Positions 1-12,290 of a stretch of 64,000 bases of DNA are shown here, in pieces (position 1 is the stretch's first letter; every line of letters begins with the position of its first letter). Position numbers and translations under genes: made by a program. Under the pieces are notes generated by a model. That model was not told the origin of the DNA. It ran no database searches and saw only the letters and a program-made list of their open reading frames with translations. Source of the DNA: Petrosia ficiformis. Lineage: Eukaryota > Porifera > Demospongiae > Haplosclerida > Petrosiidae. The stretch covers positions 2,376,001 through 2,440,000 of the forward strand of contig OX345636.1 in the NCBI GenBank assembly GCA_947044365.1. The letters are read 5' to 3'.

Positions 1-378
1 ATGCATATGCTTATAGTGCATGTACTAATGTGTTAATCATATTTGCACTTCACCACTTCTAATAAGAAGATACAGATAATTGAGGGTCCACTGTGTAAAA
101 TATGTTGCATTATATACTTATTAGTATGTACATGTATATTAGCCATTCACAAGCCACATACAATATATGTACAATCTTTTCTAAGGGAGAATAGTAGTAT
201 CAATTATCAAGAGTATAAATTTATGTTGTTCATTGCAAATGATAATTATAATTATGTATATAACATTCAGTAATATTAGACTTGAATAATATTACTAGTC
301 AGTAACCTACGTGTACATGTATATAATTCTATAGGCCACCCTTAGTGTAGTAATGTGGTGTTGGTCAACAAAGCCTAT

Positions 379-623
379 CACATTACTAATTATTACTATG
401 TAGTATAAAAAGTATTTTGATAAGTATCACAGGAATGAGAGGAATCCTTATTAACCTTTGTTTACAAACAGAGTTTACTTCATGATGTTTTACTTTATAA
501 ATGTACATGTAGTAGCAATATCTATACAGTGTTGATATAGTAACAAGACATGATTATAGTTTTACTTTGGAATATACAAACATGTATGTGTACACATATG
601 CAACAGCCCATCCTTAAAATATA
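379..623 (+). repeat. Dispersed direct repeat, copy 1
   Basis: About 245 bp nearly identical to 2519-2757, beginning CACATTACTAATTATTAC and ending near ATCCTTAAAATATAA. The copies differ by a small deletion after CTATGTAGT and scattered substitutions. No terminal inverted repeats were seen, so this looks like a local duplication or a fragment of an unrecognised repeat. Confidence 0.85.
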
Positions 624-630
624 ATTAACA

Positions 631-753
631 GAAACCTCTTGTTAATTTTTATCCTTGTGTAATTTGAAGTCTGCCAGCTACGAACATTGGTGTCTCCAAC
701 AAGCTACTGGCAGACTTCAAATTACACAAGGATAAAAATTAACAAGAGGTTTC
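631..753. repeat. Foldback element with 47-bp arms
   Basis: The arm at 631-677 (GAAACCTCTTGTTAATTTTT onward) is an exact reverse complement of the arm at 707-753, around a 29-bp loop. The perfect arms suggest either a recent MITE-like insertion or a maintained hairpin. A related loop phrase, ACTACGAACATTGG, recurs near 55665. Confidence 0.9.
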
Positions 754-2518
754 CTAACAAAGAGGAAAGAGCATTTGAAATCCAAATACTTTTTACAATA
801 AGTGTGTAGAAATATTTAAATTCAAAATTCAAAAAGCAGATTCATAATAACAATGATGCAAAATTATCCACTCGATAATGATTGGCTACAATGAATATTA
901 ACAAGTCATATATTAACAACTTTTAATGAGGTCAATATACATATTAACACTTTATCAAACCAAAAAGACCACCAACAAGACAAGAAAAGGATATTACTAG
1001 ACAAAAGATTAGTTAATACTGATAGTATGAGACTCTAAGAGCTGTCAGGCACTAGGTATCAAAGTGTGTTCAACTGATCTTAGTTATCACTTATCAGTTA
1101 GGCCTGTTCAATATAAGTATATTTTAAGTGAGAATGCAAGGAGAGTACTTTAGAGTTTAATATGATTATAGCAATGCCCAAATTTTTTACTTCCCCATAA
1201 AGACTACTAGTGATAAATACTAATGTAACTAATTTCACAATAATAACAACAATTTACATAGAGGTAAACAGAATCATCGAACAGTCCTACCACCTGTTTC
1301 CAAAATGACCTCTAGTAATCTGGGTATATGATTCAAGTATTTAGTACGACCTACATGTGCATTGCAACAAAGGATTATAGTATTTGTAACTCAGAGGTCC
1401 TGGATATGATCACCAAGGTTTTTACATTCTACTTTACCCTCTATGTACTATCAGAATTATTGTTCAGTTGAGGCATTAATTAAATTGATTAAACCACACC
1501 CAAAATAATGTGACAAGATATTAATTAGTAGTGTGATAAATAAGATAATTCAAAACAGCTAGAATACAAATGTAAATTAATAACACAATAGGATCTCACT
1601 GGTTTCTATAGCAGGGGTCTGTACCTTTCTATATGTTACTAGCACACTTCTTATATGTACATTGCAGTTTACTGATAATAGAAAAATACCGTTACTTGAG
1701 GAAAAATATAATAATGATGATTAATTACATTATTATATTTTCGAATTCTGATTTTAAGTTATACAAGGAAAATAATGACAATAGGCTAAGATTTCTACTA
1801 CCTCTTACATGTACATAAATTCCACATTTCAAATAATCTTTACAGCTTCAATTGCTTATAACTTTTGATTAGAAATGACAAAGATGCTAAGTGTGGGCGT
1901 TGCTGCAGATTGCTTTACTTTCAAACAGTTTCCTTGCTGGTTTGCTGCAAGTAACAAAGCATGATTTTAGTATCTAAGGCTTTAGTAGAAGATCTTCTGT
2001 CTAATAGACTTAAAATACTGAAGTTATACAGGCTAATAAAGAGGTGTGCATTCCCCATGGGACTACTATACATTCAAGCACTCACCTTGCTATTTTACTA
2101 CTGATAGCGAACCATAAATGTTACATCAATGGCATTGTTAAAAACTCTTCTATCCAGCAAAGTAAGTTAAAATCTTCAGTCCTATATAATATAGAATTAA
2201 GTGCTCTGCCCACACATTTTTGGGTAATTATATTTGTGTTAATAAACAAAAATGACCATTTTAAATATAGACGTTAAAGGCTATACATGCACATCCATAG
2301 AACATGTGTATGGATTAGTGTAGCACCAATACTCCAATATCAGTACTAATACTGATATTACTTCCCCATTTCAGCAATATATATATGGCCCTGCAGAGCC
2401 AACCCTATGATTGTTTTCTCAAATGCTTCATGTTCATACATATAATAATTCTTGTGTCATATGCAAATGTGTTGAATACATACATGTAGTATAGGAAATC
2501 GCATATGGCAAACCATAT

Positions 2519-2757
2519 CACATTACTAATTATTACTATGTAGTCTTTTGATAAGTATCACAGGAATGAGAGGAATCCTTATTAACCTTTGTTTACAAAC
2601 AGAGTTTACTTCATGATATTTTACTTTATGAATGTACATGTAGTAGCAATATCTATACAGTGTTGATATAGTAAAACAAGACATGATTATAATTTTGCTT
2701 TGGAATATACAAACATGTATGTGTACACATATGCAACATCTCATCCTTAAAATATAA
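2519..2757 (+). repeat. Dispersed direct repeat, copy 2
   Basis: Second copy of the sequence at 379-623, in the same orientation and about 2.1 kb away. The minus-strand open frame across this copy is not conserved as coding in the other copy, which argues against it being a gene. Confidence 0.85.
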
Positions 2758-2898
2758 ATGTAAGAGAAAGCATTAATTACTGCTGTCTATCAAATGTATG
2801 TAATGTTTGAGATCATTCCAGTTATCACAAAATAAAGCATGTCCATTTTGTGATATTATGATAATAAATTTCTAAAACAAGATATAATTATAAAGAAA

Positions 2899-3194
2899 AA
2901 GGATCCCTGTGATTGCTTTGTGGTGTCAGCATTCAGTAATCATGGCTGATTTTCTTATGTCTTAAACACAACAGACTATTACAATTATTATTCATCTGCT
3001 CTTCTTACTTTAAGTTTCATGTAGAACTTTAGGAATATATTTCAGCTACAGCAGATATTAGCTCCAATTTCTACATATAAAGCTACAAGCAGCTTTCTAC
3101 TTGTGGGTTGGTAGAGCTTGAGTGCACTTTCTATTATGTCATTCATTCCACTGAGTCACCAGAAAGACACAACTTCCTTTACTTATGCAATGTG

Positions 3195-3235
<41 letters not shown>
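2899..3235 (+). mobile_element. Degraded copy of the TCCCTATGATTGCTTT MITE family
   Basis: Begins GGATCCCTGTGATTGCTTTG and follows the same internal order as the complete copy at 51392-51739: the ATCATGGCTGA phrase, the AGCTACAAGCAGC phrase, then ACAACTTCC. It runs into an (AT)n tract, so the right end is missing. Confidence 0.6.
3197..3232. repeat. (AT)n microsatellite
   Basis: An uninterrupted AT dinucleotide run of more than 30 bases lies inside the degraded MITE copy. Confidence 0.9.
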
Positions 3236-3236
<1 letters not shown>

Positions 3237-3554
3237 CATATAATAAACTCCATAGAAAATAGCATAATTGTTTTCATTCCTAGTCAAACATCTATCACTT
3301 TAAAACAGTATTTGGATTTTAAATAGTTATTATGCTCTTTCCTCTTGGTTAGGCTGTTTAGTGTAAATGTAAAAACTATATATGCTTGCTATAATAATAA
3401 CATTATAGTGTATCTATCATTCATGTTTTCATGTCACTTATAAAACTTCACAGTACAAGGTTGAAATTTCTTGAAACCCTGACAACACATAATTTAATTT
3501 ACTAAGAAACACTACAAAGATTGTAGCCAGTTATTTGGTAAATATTATATTAAA

Positions 3555-4010
3555 TAAATGCACTGATATCAAATTTTACCAATATACCAATAACCGATAT
3601 TAGGCAATAAATATCTGCCGATACCGATATTCCTTGTTTGTTCTGAAGTGCTAATATTTAAATAATATTTTGTATTTTGAAAGTAAATAAAATTCAGAAA
3701 TTCAAATTAGATATATCAGTTAGTATGTTTGGAGATAATACATGAAGCAAACTTGGTATCTTCTTGCAATGTAAAAACATCCCAAACCAATGACTTCTAC
3801 TCTCTTACTAGACTTATTTGCACTTCAATTTTCACACTTAAGCAAGTCGGAGCAACTCAACGATCAACATATCACAACATGTGGTTTTCATAATACGCAT
3901 GTGCAGTATCAGTAGTTTGTGGCGAATTTACTGATACTTGTACCAATATTTCACGTGATGAGCAATATCGGCCACTTACCAATAGCCGATACAATTATCA
4001 GTACACCTCT
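3555..4010. mobile_element. Possible degenerate DNA transposon rich in CCGATA motifs
   Basis: Repeated CCGATA/TATCGG phrases occur at both ends (ACCGATATTAGG, CTGCCGATACCGATA, ATAGCCGATACAATTATC). The right 130 bp recurs at 5270-5370 inside the 0.8-kb tandem repeat. The terminal repeats are too worn to define, and assignment to a hAT-like non-autonomous element is only a guess. Confidence 0.35.
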
Positions 4011-7000
4011 AAACTAAAAATATAATTACTTCTTTAAGTTTGTAAAGATCAATACAAATTTTGTTATCATTGCAACCCAATTACTGACAGCTAGAGTGCA
4101 ACAGTGTTTATCATGCAATTACAATATAACGTTGCAACCCAATTACTGACAGCTAGAGTGCAAAAGCTTATATCACACGATTATATAATCAACCAGTATA
4201 CTATAGTAGCTGTACAGTGAAGCAGTAGATCATCTCTACTACAGGATAGTTAATATTATTTTTTAAAACATTTTATGAGGAAACGAAAGAACCATGTTAT
4301 GTTTTGAAGTGATATGATGTAGTGTTGTTTTAGTTTGAAAATAATCAATGCTTTTAGTTATAGTTATAGTATGCCTGGTTTCTCAAATTTATATATAAGT
4401 TTTGTTATAGTTTAATTGCCTATACTAGGCTTACTAAAAGGGTTTTAGTTTTAGTTATTGGCCAATTCTCATTTAGTTAGTTATAGTTATTACAGTAAAC
4501 TTGTAATTTTATTTATAGTTATATAACTAAAATTCAAAATGCTTTACTAAAAGGGGTTTTAGTTTAAGTTATAGACTTACTAAGTATAGTATATTACATG
4601 TGTATATATGTGTGACAATATTGTTGATTTAGTAAATAGTGAGGAAGTACTGACATGTATAATGAGATTACATGTGTATTTGAATTTTAAATCAATGATA
4701 AACAACATTCTAACACCTAGCTTAATTAGCTTCTTGTGACACCTGACTTCAAGAAATGAGGTGTTAATGGAAATTACATGTCCTATGAGTAATATTTAAA
4801 TTTTGTGACATTATTGGATGTAGTATAAACTTTAATTTACTCTGATTGAATTTTTCAATAAAATGGGAAGACTGATAAAGAAAGTGTTTATGAAATATAG
4901 AAATTTGTAGAAATCAAATGAATGCAGAATTGTATACTGTTGCAACCCAATTACTGACAGCTTAATTACAGCAGCATGTGATCATAATATAATCAGCCTA
5001 CTGTACTGTACCATTGTTGTGTTTTGCTGTGAATATAATGTGTATAATATAATATATACAATTTATTGCTGATCATGTGACCTGTGGCCAATTAGAGTGC
5101 AGATATTGCGTCACGTGATTGACCATTAAATCACTTATTGCACACTTTTGCGTGCAATAAATAGTTATTGCACACTTTGCTCACCTCTACTAACGAAGCT
5201 GCTTCAACAACAGTGGTAGTTCACCAGATCGTCAATAAATCACTTAGAACACACTTGACAGTGCATGCACAGTATCAGTAGTTTGTGGTGAATTTAGAGA
5301 TACCAATATTTCATGTGATGAGCAATATCAGCCACTTACCGATAGCCGATACGATTATCAGTACACCTTTAAATAAAAATATAATTACTTATATAAGTTT
5401 GTAAATATCAATACAAATTTTGTTATTGTTGCAACCCATTTACAGACAGCTAGAGTGCAAAAGCTTGTATCACACGATTATATAATCAAGCAGTATAGTA
5501 GCTGTACAGTGAAGCAGTAGATCATCTGTATTACAAGGTAGTTAATATCATTTTTTAAAACATTTTATGACAAAAGGAAAGAACATTGTTATGTTTTGAA
5601 GTGATATGATGTAGTGTTGTTTTAGTTTGAAAATAATCAATGCTTTTAGTTATAGTTACAGTATGCCTGGTTTCTCAAATTTATATATAAGTTTTGTTAT
5701 AGTTTAATTGACTATACTAGGCTTACTAAAAGGGTTTTAGTTTTAGTTATTGGCCAATTCTCATTTAGTTAGTTATAGTTGTACTTGTAATTTTATTTAT
5801 AGTTATATAACTAAAATTCAAAAGGCTTTACTAAAAGGGGTTTTATTTTTAGTTATAGACTTACTGTGTATAATATATTACATGTGTATAATATATATGT
5901 GACAATATTGTTGATTTAGTAAATAGTGAGGAAGTACTGACATGTATAATGAGATTACATGTGTATTTGAATTTTAAATCAATGATAAACAACATTCTAA
6001 ATCCAAGCTTAATTAGCTTTTTGACTCAAGAAATCATGGTGTTAGGAATATTACATGTCCTATGAATAATATATAAATTTTGTGACATTATTAGGTGTGA
6101 TGTAAACTTTAATTTAGACTGATTGAATTTTTCAATTTACTGATCAAATGGTAAGGAAAGTATTTATAAAATATATAAATTTGTGGAAATCAAATGAATG
6201 CAGAATTTTATACCGTTGCAACCCAATTGCTGACAGTTACAGAGCAAAAGCTAGTATCACATGATTATAGTAGCTGTACAGTGAAGCAGTAGATCATCTT
6301 TACTACAGGATAGTTAATATTATTTTTTTAAAAGAGCAAACGAATGAACCATGTTAATGATGTTATGTTTTGAAGTGATATGATGTAGTGTTGTTTTAGT
6401 TTGAAAATAATCAATGCTTTTAGTTATAGTTATAGTATGCCTGGTTTCTCAAATTTATATATAAGTTTTGTTATAGTTTAATTGACTATACTAGGCTTAG
6501 TAAAAGGGTTTTAGTTTTAGTTATTGGCCAATTCTAGTTATAGTTGTTACAGTGAACTTGTGATTTTATTTATAGTTATAGTTATATAACTAAAATTCAA
6601 AATGCTTTACTAAAAGGGGTTTTAGTTTTAGTTATAGACTTACTGTGTATAATATATTACATGTGTATATATGTGTGACATTATTGTAAATAGTGAGGAA
6701 GTACTGACATGTAAAATGAGATTACATGTGAATTTATAAACAACATTCTAACACCTAGCTTAATTAGCTTCTTCTTGTAACACCTGACTCAAGAAATGAG
6801 GTGTTAATTAAATATGTCCTATGAATAATGTTTAAATTTTGTGGGCGAGATGTAAACTTTAATTTAGACTGATTGAACTTTTCAATAAAATGGGAAGGCT
6901 GATAAAGAAAGTGTTTATGAAATATATAAATTTGTAGAAATCAAATGAATGCTGAATTTTATACCGTTGCAACCCAATTACTGACAGCTGGAGTGCAACA

Positions 7001-7090
7001 GCATTTATCATGCGATTATAATCAGCCTACATGTAATATGGTACATGTACGCTGTACAGTGAAGCATTAGATCATCTGTACTATATGGTA
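3900..7090. repeat. Tandem repeat with a period of about 0.75-0.8 kb
   Basis: The anchor GTTGCAACCCAATTACTGACAG recurs, with variation, near 4072, 4132, 4940, 5429, 6215 and 6965. Between anchors each copy contains the same series: GCTGTACAGTGAAGCAGTAG, a GATGTAGTGTTGTTTTAG block, a TAGTTATAGTTAT-rich stretch, CTTACTAAAAGGGGTTTTAG, and a block with AACAACATTCTAACACC. Copies differ by indels. No open frame is shared, so it is non-coding satellite-like or nested transposon material. Confidence 0.85.
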
Positions 7091-7194
7091 GTTTAATTTT
7101 TTTTTAACATTTTTTGACCCAATAAAAGAACCATTGTTGAGTTTTGCTGTGATTGTAATGTGTATAATATACAATGTAATTATGTATACTATAT

Positions 7195-7225
7195 TTAACC
7201 CTTAGAGGGCTGATGTCACATGAAT
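7195..7225 (+). mobile_element. Solo end of a TTAA/CCCTTAGAGG element
   Basis: TTAA followed by CCCTTAGAGGGCTGATGTCACAT matches the outer end of the two complete elements near 61.1 and 62.6 kb. No matching right end was found, so this is a truncated copy. Confidence 0.55.
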
Positions 7226-7563
7226 TGAATTTATCCAAAAGGAAAGAGTTGTACTGGAGGTTAATAGCGTATGAATGTACTCCCACTATGTTATATAGAA
7301 CAAGAAATAAATAATAAAAATAAAATAAAATAAATTTATGGCTAACAAAATATATAATTCTTATATAATTACATAATTAAAACGAGTGCCATCGAGACGG
7401 GACCCTCGCCTTCGTGGCAAAGTAATACAAACTATGATCTTTTTTTTTTTAATATAATATGCCAAAAGATTATAATTATGTATATCTATATATATATCAT
7501 TGCTCACAGATTTGTAGGGTTAAATAATAACGAGAACATTTACCTCAGATGGTTTATATAACA

Positions 7564-7683
7564 TATAAAGTAATAAAATTGTACTGGTATGTTAGTTTTT
7601 ATAATAATAATAGTTATATAATTATAATATAATTATATAACTATTATTGTATAAACTAACATGTCAGTACTTATTACTTTATA
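7564..7683. repeat. AT-rich foldback of about 120 bp
   Basis: The left arm TATAAAGTAATAAAATTGTA and the right arm ending TACTTATTACTTTATA are reverse complements with few mismatches, and meet at an ATTATAATATAAT centre. This is a MITE-like hairpin. Confidence 0.8.
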
Positions 7684-8179
7684 ACTGAAAGATTTTAGTA
7701 TGATTATACTAGTCTCTTCCTTGTCTATACTATAAGTCTTACATTTTAGTCTCTGTTTTATCTCAAAAAAGAAAGAAAGATCTTCAATTAGTCTTGTGAA
7801 ATGTACTATAAAGAGACTAAGACACTAAGACAGGTCCTCAAAACTGCTGAAGTTCGAGTCACGTGCACAGCACATGACTTAAAAATTTGAAATAGGCGGA
7901 GCCTGAAAGTAATGGAGAATTCTTGGAGCCAGTGCTCGATGTTGTACCAACCACTACCCAAGTTTTGTTTTCTTTTATGTAGTGCCTAGAATAATGTGAC
8001 ACGGAGGATGGTTGGCCACTGTAGGTCATCAAGCACTTAATCATAAGATTTGTTCCATATCTGGGACATTTGACTCATGTATATTTGGGAGTGTGTTTCT
8101 ACAGCTTGAAGAAGTACTCCATGAATAAGTCATAAAATGACTAATAAAGCCTGAATATAGAGTATTGGGGAATTACAAA

Positions 8180-8490
8180 GGTTGGTGTCAGTCAGGTGTC
8201 AAAAGAGGAAATCATGATAATTTCTTATTGTGTTAGAGTGATGTACATTGTCATGTATAACATCATTCAAACAGTATGTATATTGATCAACTGGCATTTC
8301 AAATTCAGAAAGGAAATCATAATTATGTACTTGTATGTTGATTTCAATTTTGTAATTAGCACAGGAATTAAGATGGAAACTGTGAATTTGAATTTTAAAC
8401 CTTTGTTTATCAATGTACACATGTATATAGGCATTCTAACACCAACCTGTTAATAGTAATTAACCTCATTTCCTCTTTTGACACTTGGCT
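8180..8490. repeat. Repeat with GTGTCAAAAGAGGAAAT inverted motif
   Basis: GGTGTCAAAAGAGGAAAT at 8195-8212 is inverted at 8468-8485. The interior (TTGAATTTTAAACC, ATTCTAACACC) resembles part of the 0.8-kb tandem repeat at 3.9-7.1 kb, so this is probably a separate diverged copy. Both overlapping open frames are shadows of it. Confidence 0.5.
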
Positions 8491-9461
8491 TCAATAATTA
8501 CTCTATTCTGATCTATTTTGGCTGAATTCAGTGGAGCCTGAATCCACAATGAGAATAGGAACTGTCATGTACAGCTTTAAATTCAACTTCTGAAGGACAG
8601 AATCAGACAAGTCCTATTTAGCAAGCACATCAGTTGGTTTGTCCCACATAATCCTCAGCAGCTTAAAGAACCTAGGTCTTCATATCCTGAAATCTGATTG
8701 GTCAGAATAAGGTAGCTATAATATAATTATATTTGTCTGCTTCTGATTGTATTACCATGGTTACTAGAATAACTCTCAACGATTCTATATATAAGAAACA
8801 GCAGCAAATATTCACTTATTGATTTTTCTCATAATATCCTCAAATATCAGTGATATTATATATGAATGTTGAAACTTTACAAATGTGAAATATTATTAAT
8901 TCTTGTGTCTACACAGGTATAGATTCTGAAGGGAGGGAGTGGTTTTTACTTCATTTGTGACTCTTTAAGTGAATACTATACAGTAAGTGAGATACTAATC
9001 ATCTGTGTGATTTGTTGATAATAAATTAATAAATTATTATTATTATAAATTTTCCTTTAATACAGCGTATAGTGGAAGAGAAAACATGGCAAGAGACGAA
9101 TATTTTAAGATATCTCCCTTCACATCAAGTGCTGTTTTGATACAACATGCTATTAATAATAATTATTAAGTTACCGATAATTGCAATTTCAAGCAATGTC
9201 AGTAATGAAAAATTAATATACCAACAGTAATATTGCTATTGTCATTAAAAGTTATAATATAAATTATTTCAAGTTTTCAGTTTTAAAATACAAGGAGTAT
9301 AAATTTAAATTAAACCTTCTTGAAAATTTGTAGTATCATTATTTTAATATTCAAGTAAGCTTCGATATTCCAGACGCCGTCCCCGCTGAACCTAATTACT
9401 ATTTATAATTATGAAAGCTAGTCTCGTGAACCAGCCACTCCCTTTTTGACAATCCGACGTG

Positions 9462-9469
9462 TATAAATA
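9462..9469 (+). promoter_or_regulatory. Candidate TATA box
   Basis: TATAAATA lies 87 bases upstream of the predicted ATG at 9556. A start site some 25-30 bases downstream, near 9490-9500, would leave a short 5' UTR. The motif is common by chance in AT-rich DNA, so this is weak support. Confidence 0.35.
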
Positions 9470-9555
9470 ACGGTGTTAATTTCTTACACTTGTAATAACG
9501 AGTCTGCAGACTGCAGACAGCGTATGGATGTAACAATCAAGACGAAGAAGAATTA

Positions 9556-9597
9556 ATGGCCACTAAACGGGAACTGCAGTTGGAAAAAGTCAAACTG
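9556..9597 (+). CDS. Exon 1: N-terminus of the ankyrin/Death/C14 protein
   Basis: ATG to CTG, 14 codons (MATKRELQLEKVKL), followed by a GTGAGT donor in phase 0. This start was chosen because an upstream ATG at 9524 stops after a few codons, and this frame joins without a stop to the acceptor at 12201. The charged amphipathic residues are the beginning of a helical N-terminus. The exon is short enough for gene finders to miss. Confidence 0.65.
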
Positions 9598-10891
9598 GTG
9601 AGTGAAATCAGATGTATGCTTGTTAGCATGCAGAGGTTTCTCTAGCATACATGAGCCAAACAGTATTTTTTCCAATAGTATCTTGTACTTATATACTTAG
9701 TCTATAAAATCAATGCACTTGTACTTGTATCTAAGTAATCTGCTCTGTGCTTGCAAGTACTTCAATATTTCGATTACTAAAAGTATTTATCATAATTATT
9801 GTAAACATGATCCATGAAACGACAGGTGCTAAACTATTCTACTGTGTTGATTACACAATTCCAAATGTACCGAGTATGCGCTAAACAGAGCACTGGTACG
9901 TAAGTCCTTCGATGGCCTTTCAGTAAACAACGTCCAAATCAGTAACAGACGTCATGCGTTTCAACGGTTGCATTTTTGATACATTTCTACTCAAACCAAT
10001 TCAAAGTTATCGAATTGACAAAGACGCTAGGTGTTTGTGTTTGCACTGACCATAGCACATTCAATCACTCGTCTTGCTGCTTTTCTCCAACTAAAGAAGA
10101 ATGATTTTGGTATCTATCACTTTGTTAGAAGGTTCTCTGTCTAACTAAGTAAGTTAAGAGTCTGTGTTGTGTAAAATGTGGACGTTATGCGATCTCGCCT
10201 TGTTATCCTCCTAGCGAAGCATAGATTTTATATCTATGGTTTTCTTACCAACTATTCTTTCCAGCAAAGGAAGGCAGAAACTCTAGTTTGATAAAAACGG
10301 GAGAGTTATAGAAGTGAAAAGAGTTGGATATTATAATAATTCCATGTTCGCTCACTCCGTTTTTTCCTGCATTACACAAAATTGTTAATCATTGATTTCA
10401 GTTGCAAGCATTTAAATTTATGATCATGCCATAAAATTTGCTGAAGTCTTATTCTTTCCATCATGTTTCTAAAACTTCAAATTAAATTTATCTGACAATC
10501 AACAAATGGTTGAAATTTCTTGAAAACTTGCAACCTCATAATTTAATTTACCAAACATTACAAAAGATTGTAGCCAGTTGTTTATAACAGTAAAGGGAAT
10601 TAACTATATGTGCTTTAATTGTTATAATAAGCATGGAAGTATTTGTTATGGCATCACCATGCTAACCATCCTAAGCATATAGGCTTGTCCCAGACCCATC
10701 CTAAAAGGGAAGGGTTTAGGACGAAGGACGAGCGTATATGCAACTTTGTTCAAGTACCATCGGGAGTTGGTGTGTTGGTACTTAAGAGCAATTCGCGATG
10801 TGTTGTGAAAGCATAGTAAAAATCTGTATGTCTAAACTGTGCTCTGGTACAGATACCTTGAAGATTAGGAGATTGAAGTTGTGTATGGATG

Positions 10892-11514
10892 TTAACCCTT
10901 TTAACCCGTTGGGCATATTTATATGCCCCTACACGACTTCCCGTATACGCGGCGGGTATATATATAATTATGCCTATAACATTTAGCAACTGCAAACAAC
11001 CCTTAAACTATGTTAGAACTGTTTCAAACCTTCCACACATCTTTATCTGGATTATAACTAAGTACTTACCAAGTTAAAACTACCATGTTACTTCCATGAA
11101 AGACTGTGAGCAGACAGACTCGACGAAGGAGACGGTCGACGCCCAACTTTCTAGAAAGAAAACGCTTGTCCCGACTTACCTGCTTGGAATAGCTAGCTAT
11201 AACTTACACTGTAGCTGGAGGAGACATCTAGCTTCTGTAGAATCACTTCATTTGGGGCGTGCATACAACTGTGTAGATACAAAAGCCAAATCTCGAGCAA
11301 CAACAAAAACGGTAAAAATCACGAAGGAATTGAGAGGAAGCCATCTGATAACATTGTGGTTTTTTAATCAAAACTTCCTGTTCTATAAATAGATTTCATC
11401 TCTATATAGCCATAACAACAATACAGAGCTAATAAAGCTTATGACTAGGTCATTATTACATCATCCGCGTTTTGTGCATAGTAACATTAATAAACTAACG
11501 CTTTCAAAGGGTTA
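10892..11514. mobile_element. Possible TTAA-flanked MITE
   Basis: Left TTAACCCTTTTAACCCGTTG and right (reverse complement) TTAACCCTTTGAAAGCGTTAG agree at most positions over 20 bases, with TTAA at each side as in piggyBac-like elements. The left end contains a GGGCATATTTATATGCCC hairpin. The right end coincides with codons of the RecQ-like fragment, which weakens this call. Confidence 0.4.
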
Positions 11515-11708
11515 ATAAAGATTGAAGAGAGCTTTGGAGTGTTAAATATTTCTGGTAGTACACCATATATCATAGATTTACCATATCCAGTAGGCAATGA
11601 TGCAAATATGTCATTATCTCCAATAAATTGAATTTTGCACTCTTTGACACCTTGTGAAATGATTAAGAACTTATTAAGAAGCCAAGTTGGTGTATAACAC
11701 TTGAACAA
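11487..11708 (-). pseudogene. RecQ-like DNA helicase fragment
   Basis: On the minus strand this 73-codon frame contains a Walker A motif (FASLPTGYGKSMIYG, about residues 36-50) and a motif Ia-like INPLKALV near its end. The spacing is typical of RecQ-family superfamily 2 helicases. RecQ enzymes unwind DNA 3' to 5' using ATP. Only motifs I and Ia are present, about 70 residues of a domain of more than 350, followed by a stop. It lies antisense in intron 1, so it is a broken, probably transposon-carried or retro-copied fragment. There is no evidence of expression. Confidence 0.7.
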
Positions 11709-12200
11709 GGCTTGTCCCCAGACCCTTCCCTTTTAGGATGGGTCTGGCTGCGCGAAATTAATCAGCATGCATATAGTCACAACCATCATCTCTTAATCTT
11801 CTTTGTAATTGTACTTACCATTGAATGAGATATTAGTGAAGAGTGCAGTAGCTAGGTATGAAAAGACAACGTCAATTGTGTTGTGTGATTTATATGAGTG
11901 AAGGCTTGATATACTGATTAGAATCGTGATATTAATTGTAATAATTCTTTTGTAAACACATGTTCTGTAGTTCAAAGTTTGATCTTTTAGTTGCTTTTGA
12001 AGAATGAATATGCAATATTGATAAAAATTATCCAATTCAATATACTTGTACTTATAGCTGCTTCCTACATAATTGTTCTTCATTTTCATCACCTTTAATG
12101 ACAAGTCTATATAACTCTGAATAATAAATTAATAATCATAATTGAACAAACTGTCAATATAATGACAAATTGACTTCTATATAATTTATATATATTATAG

Positions 12201-12290
12201 CGTCAAAACCTGGAGGAGTTTTATAAAAAGAATGACTTACAATCTGTCGAAAGAATTGTCCAAAATCATCGAGACCAGAAATATGCTCAT
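12201..12290 (+). CDS. Exon 2: helical N-terminal segment
   Basis: Thirty codons between TTATAG and GTAAGT, phase 0 at both ends. It encodes residues 15-44 (RQNLEEFYKKNDLQSVERIV and on), a polar two-helix pattern that resembles a degenerate ankyrin capping repeat. No catalytic motif. Confidence 0.75.

Larger units (their letters stand above)
1..9460. other. Repeat-rich intergenic region upstream of the gene
   Basis: No convincing coding exon was found on either strand. The open frames here are short and AT-driven, and match no family I recognise. The content is a foldback at 631-753, a 240-bp dispersed duplication (379-623 and 2519-2757), an (AT)n tract near 3197-3232, a C-rich-ended MITE relative at 2899-3230, a possible degenerate transposon at 3555-4010, a tandem repeat at 3900-7090, a solo TTAA-CCCTTAGAGG end at 7195-7225, and a long foldback at 7564-7683. 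Confidence 0.6.
10681..11755. repeat. Paired palindromic AGGCTTGTCC-CAGACCC motifs flanking the helicase fragment
   Basis: AGGCTTGTCCCAGACCC at 10681 recurs as AGGCTTGTCCCCAGACCC near 11706. Each is followed by a near-palindrome, CAGACCCATCCTAAAAGGG in one and its inverse in the other. The pair brackets the RecQ-like fragment and may mark the ends of the segment that brought it in. Confidence 0.5.
9598..12200 (+). other. Intron 1 (2.6 kb) with repeat debris
   Basis: Contains a diverged copy of a repeat also seen near 1850-2170 (9990-10300), paired 29-bp palindromic motifs (10681 and 11717), a possible TTAA-type MITE beginning at 10892, and a RecQ-like helicase fragment on the minus strand. 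No further exon of the gene was detected. Confidence 0.6.

Noticed and set aside
10750..11392. Overlapping open frames on both strands (10750-10995, 10798-11077, 11096-11392) as genes.
   Set aside because: They lie in a candidate MITE with hairpins, show no domain, and lack splice or start context.
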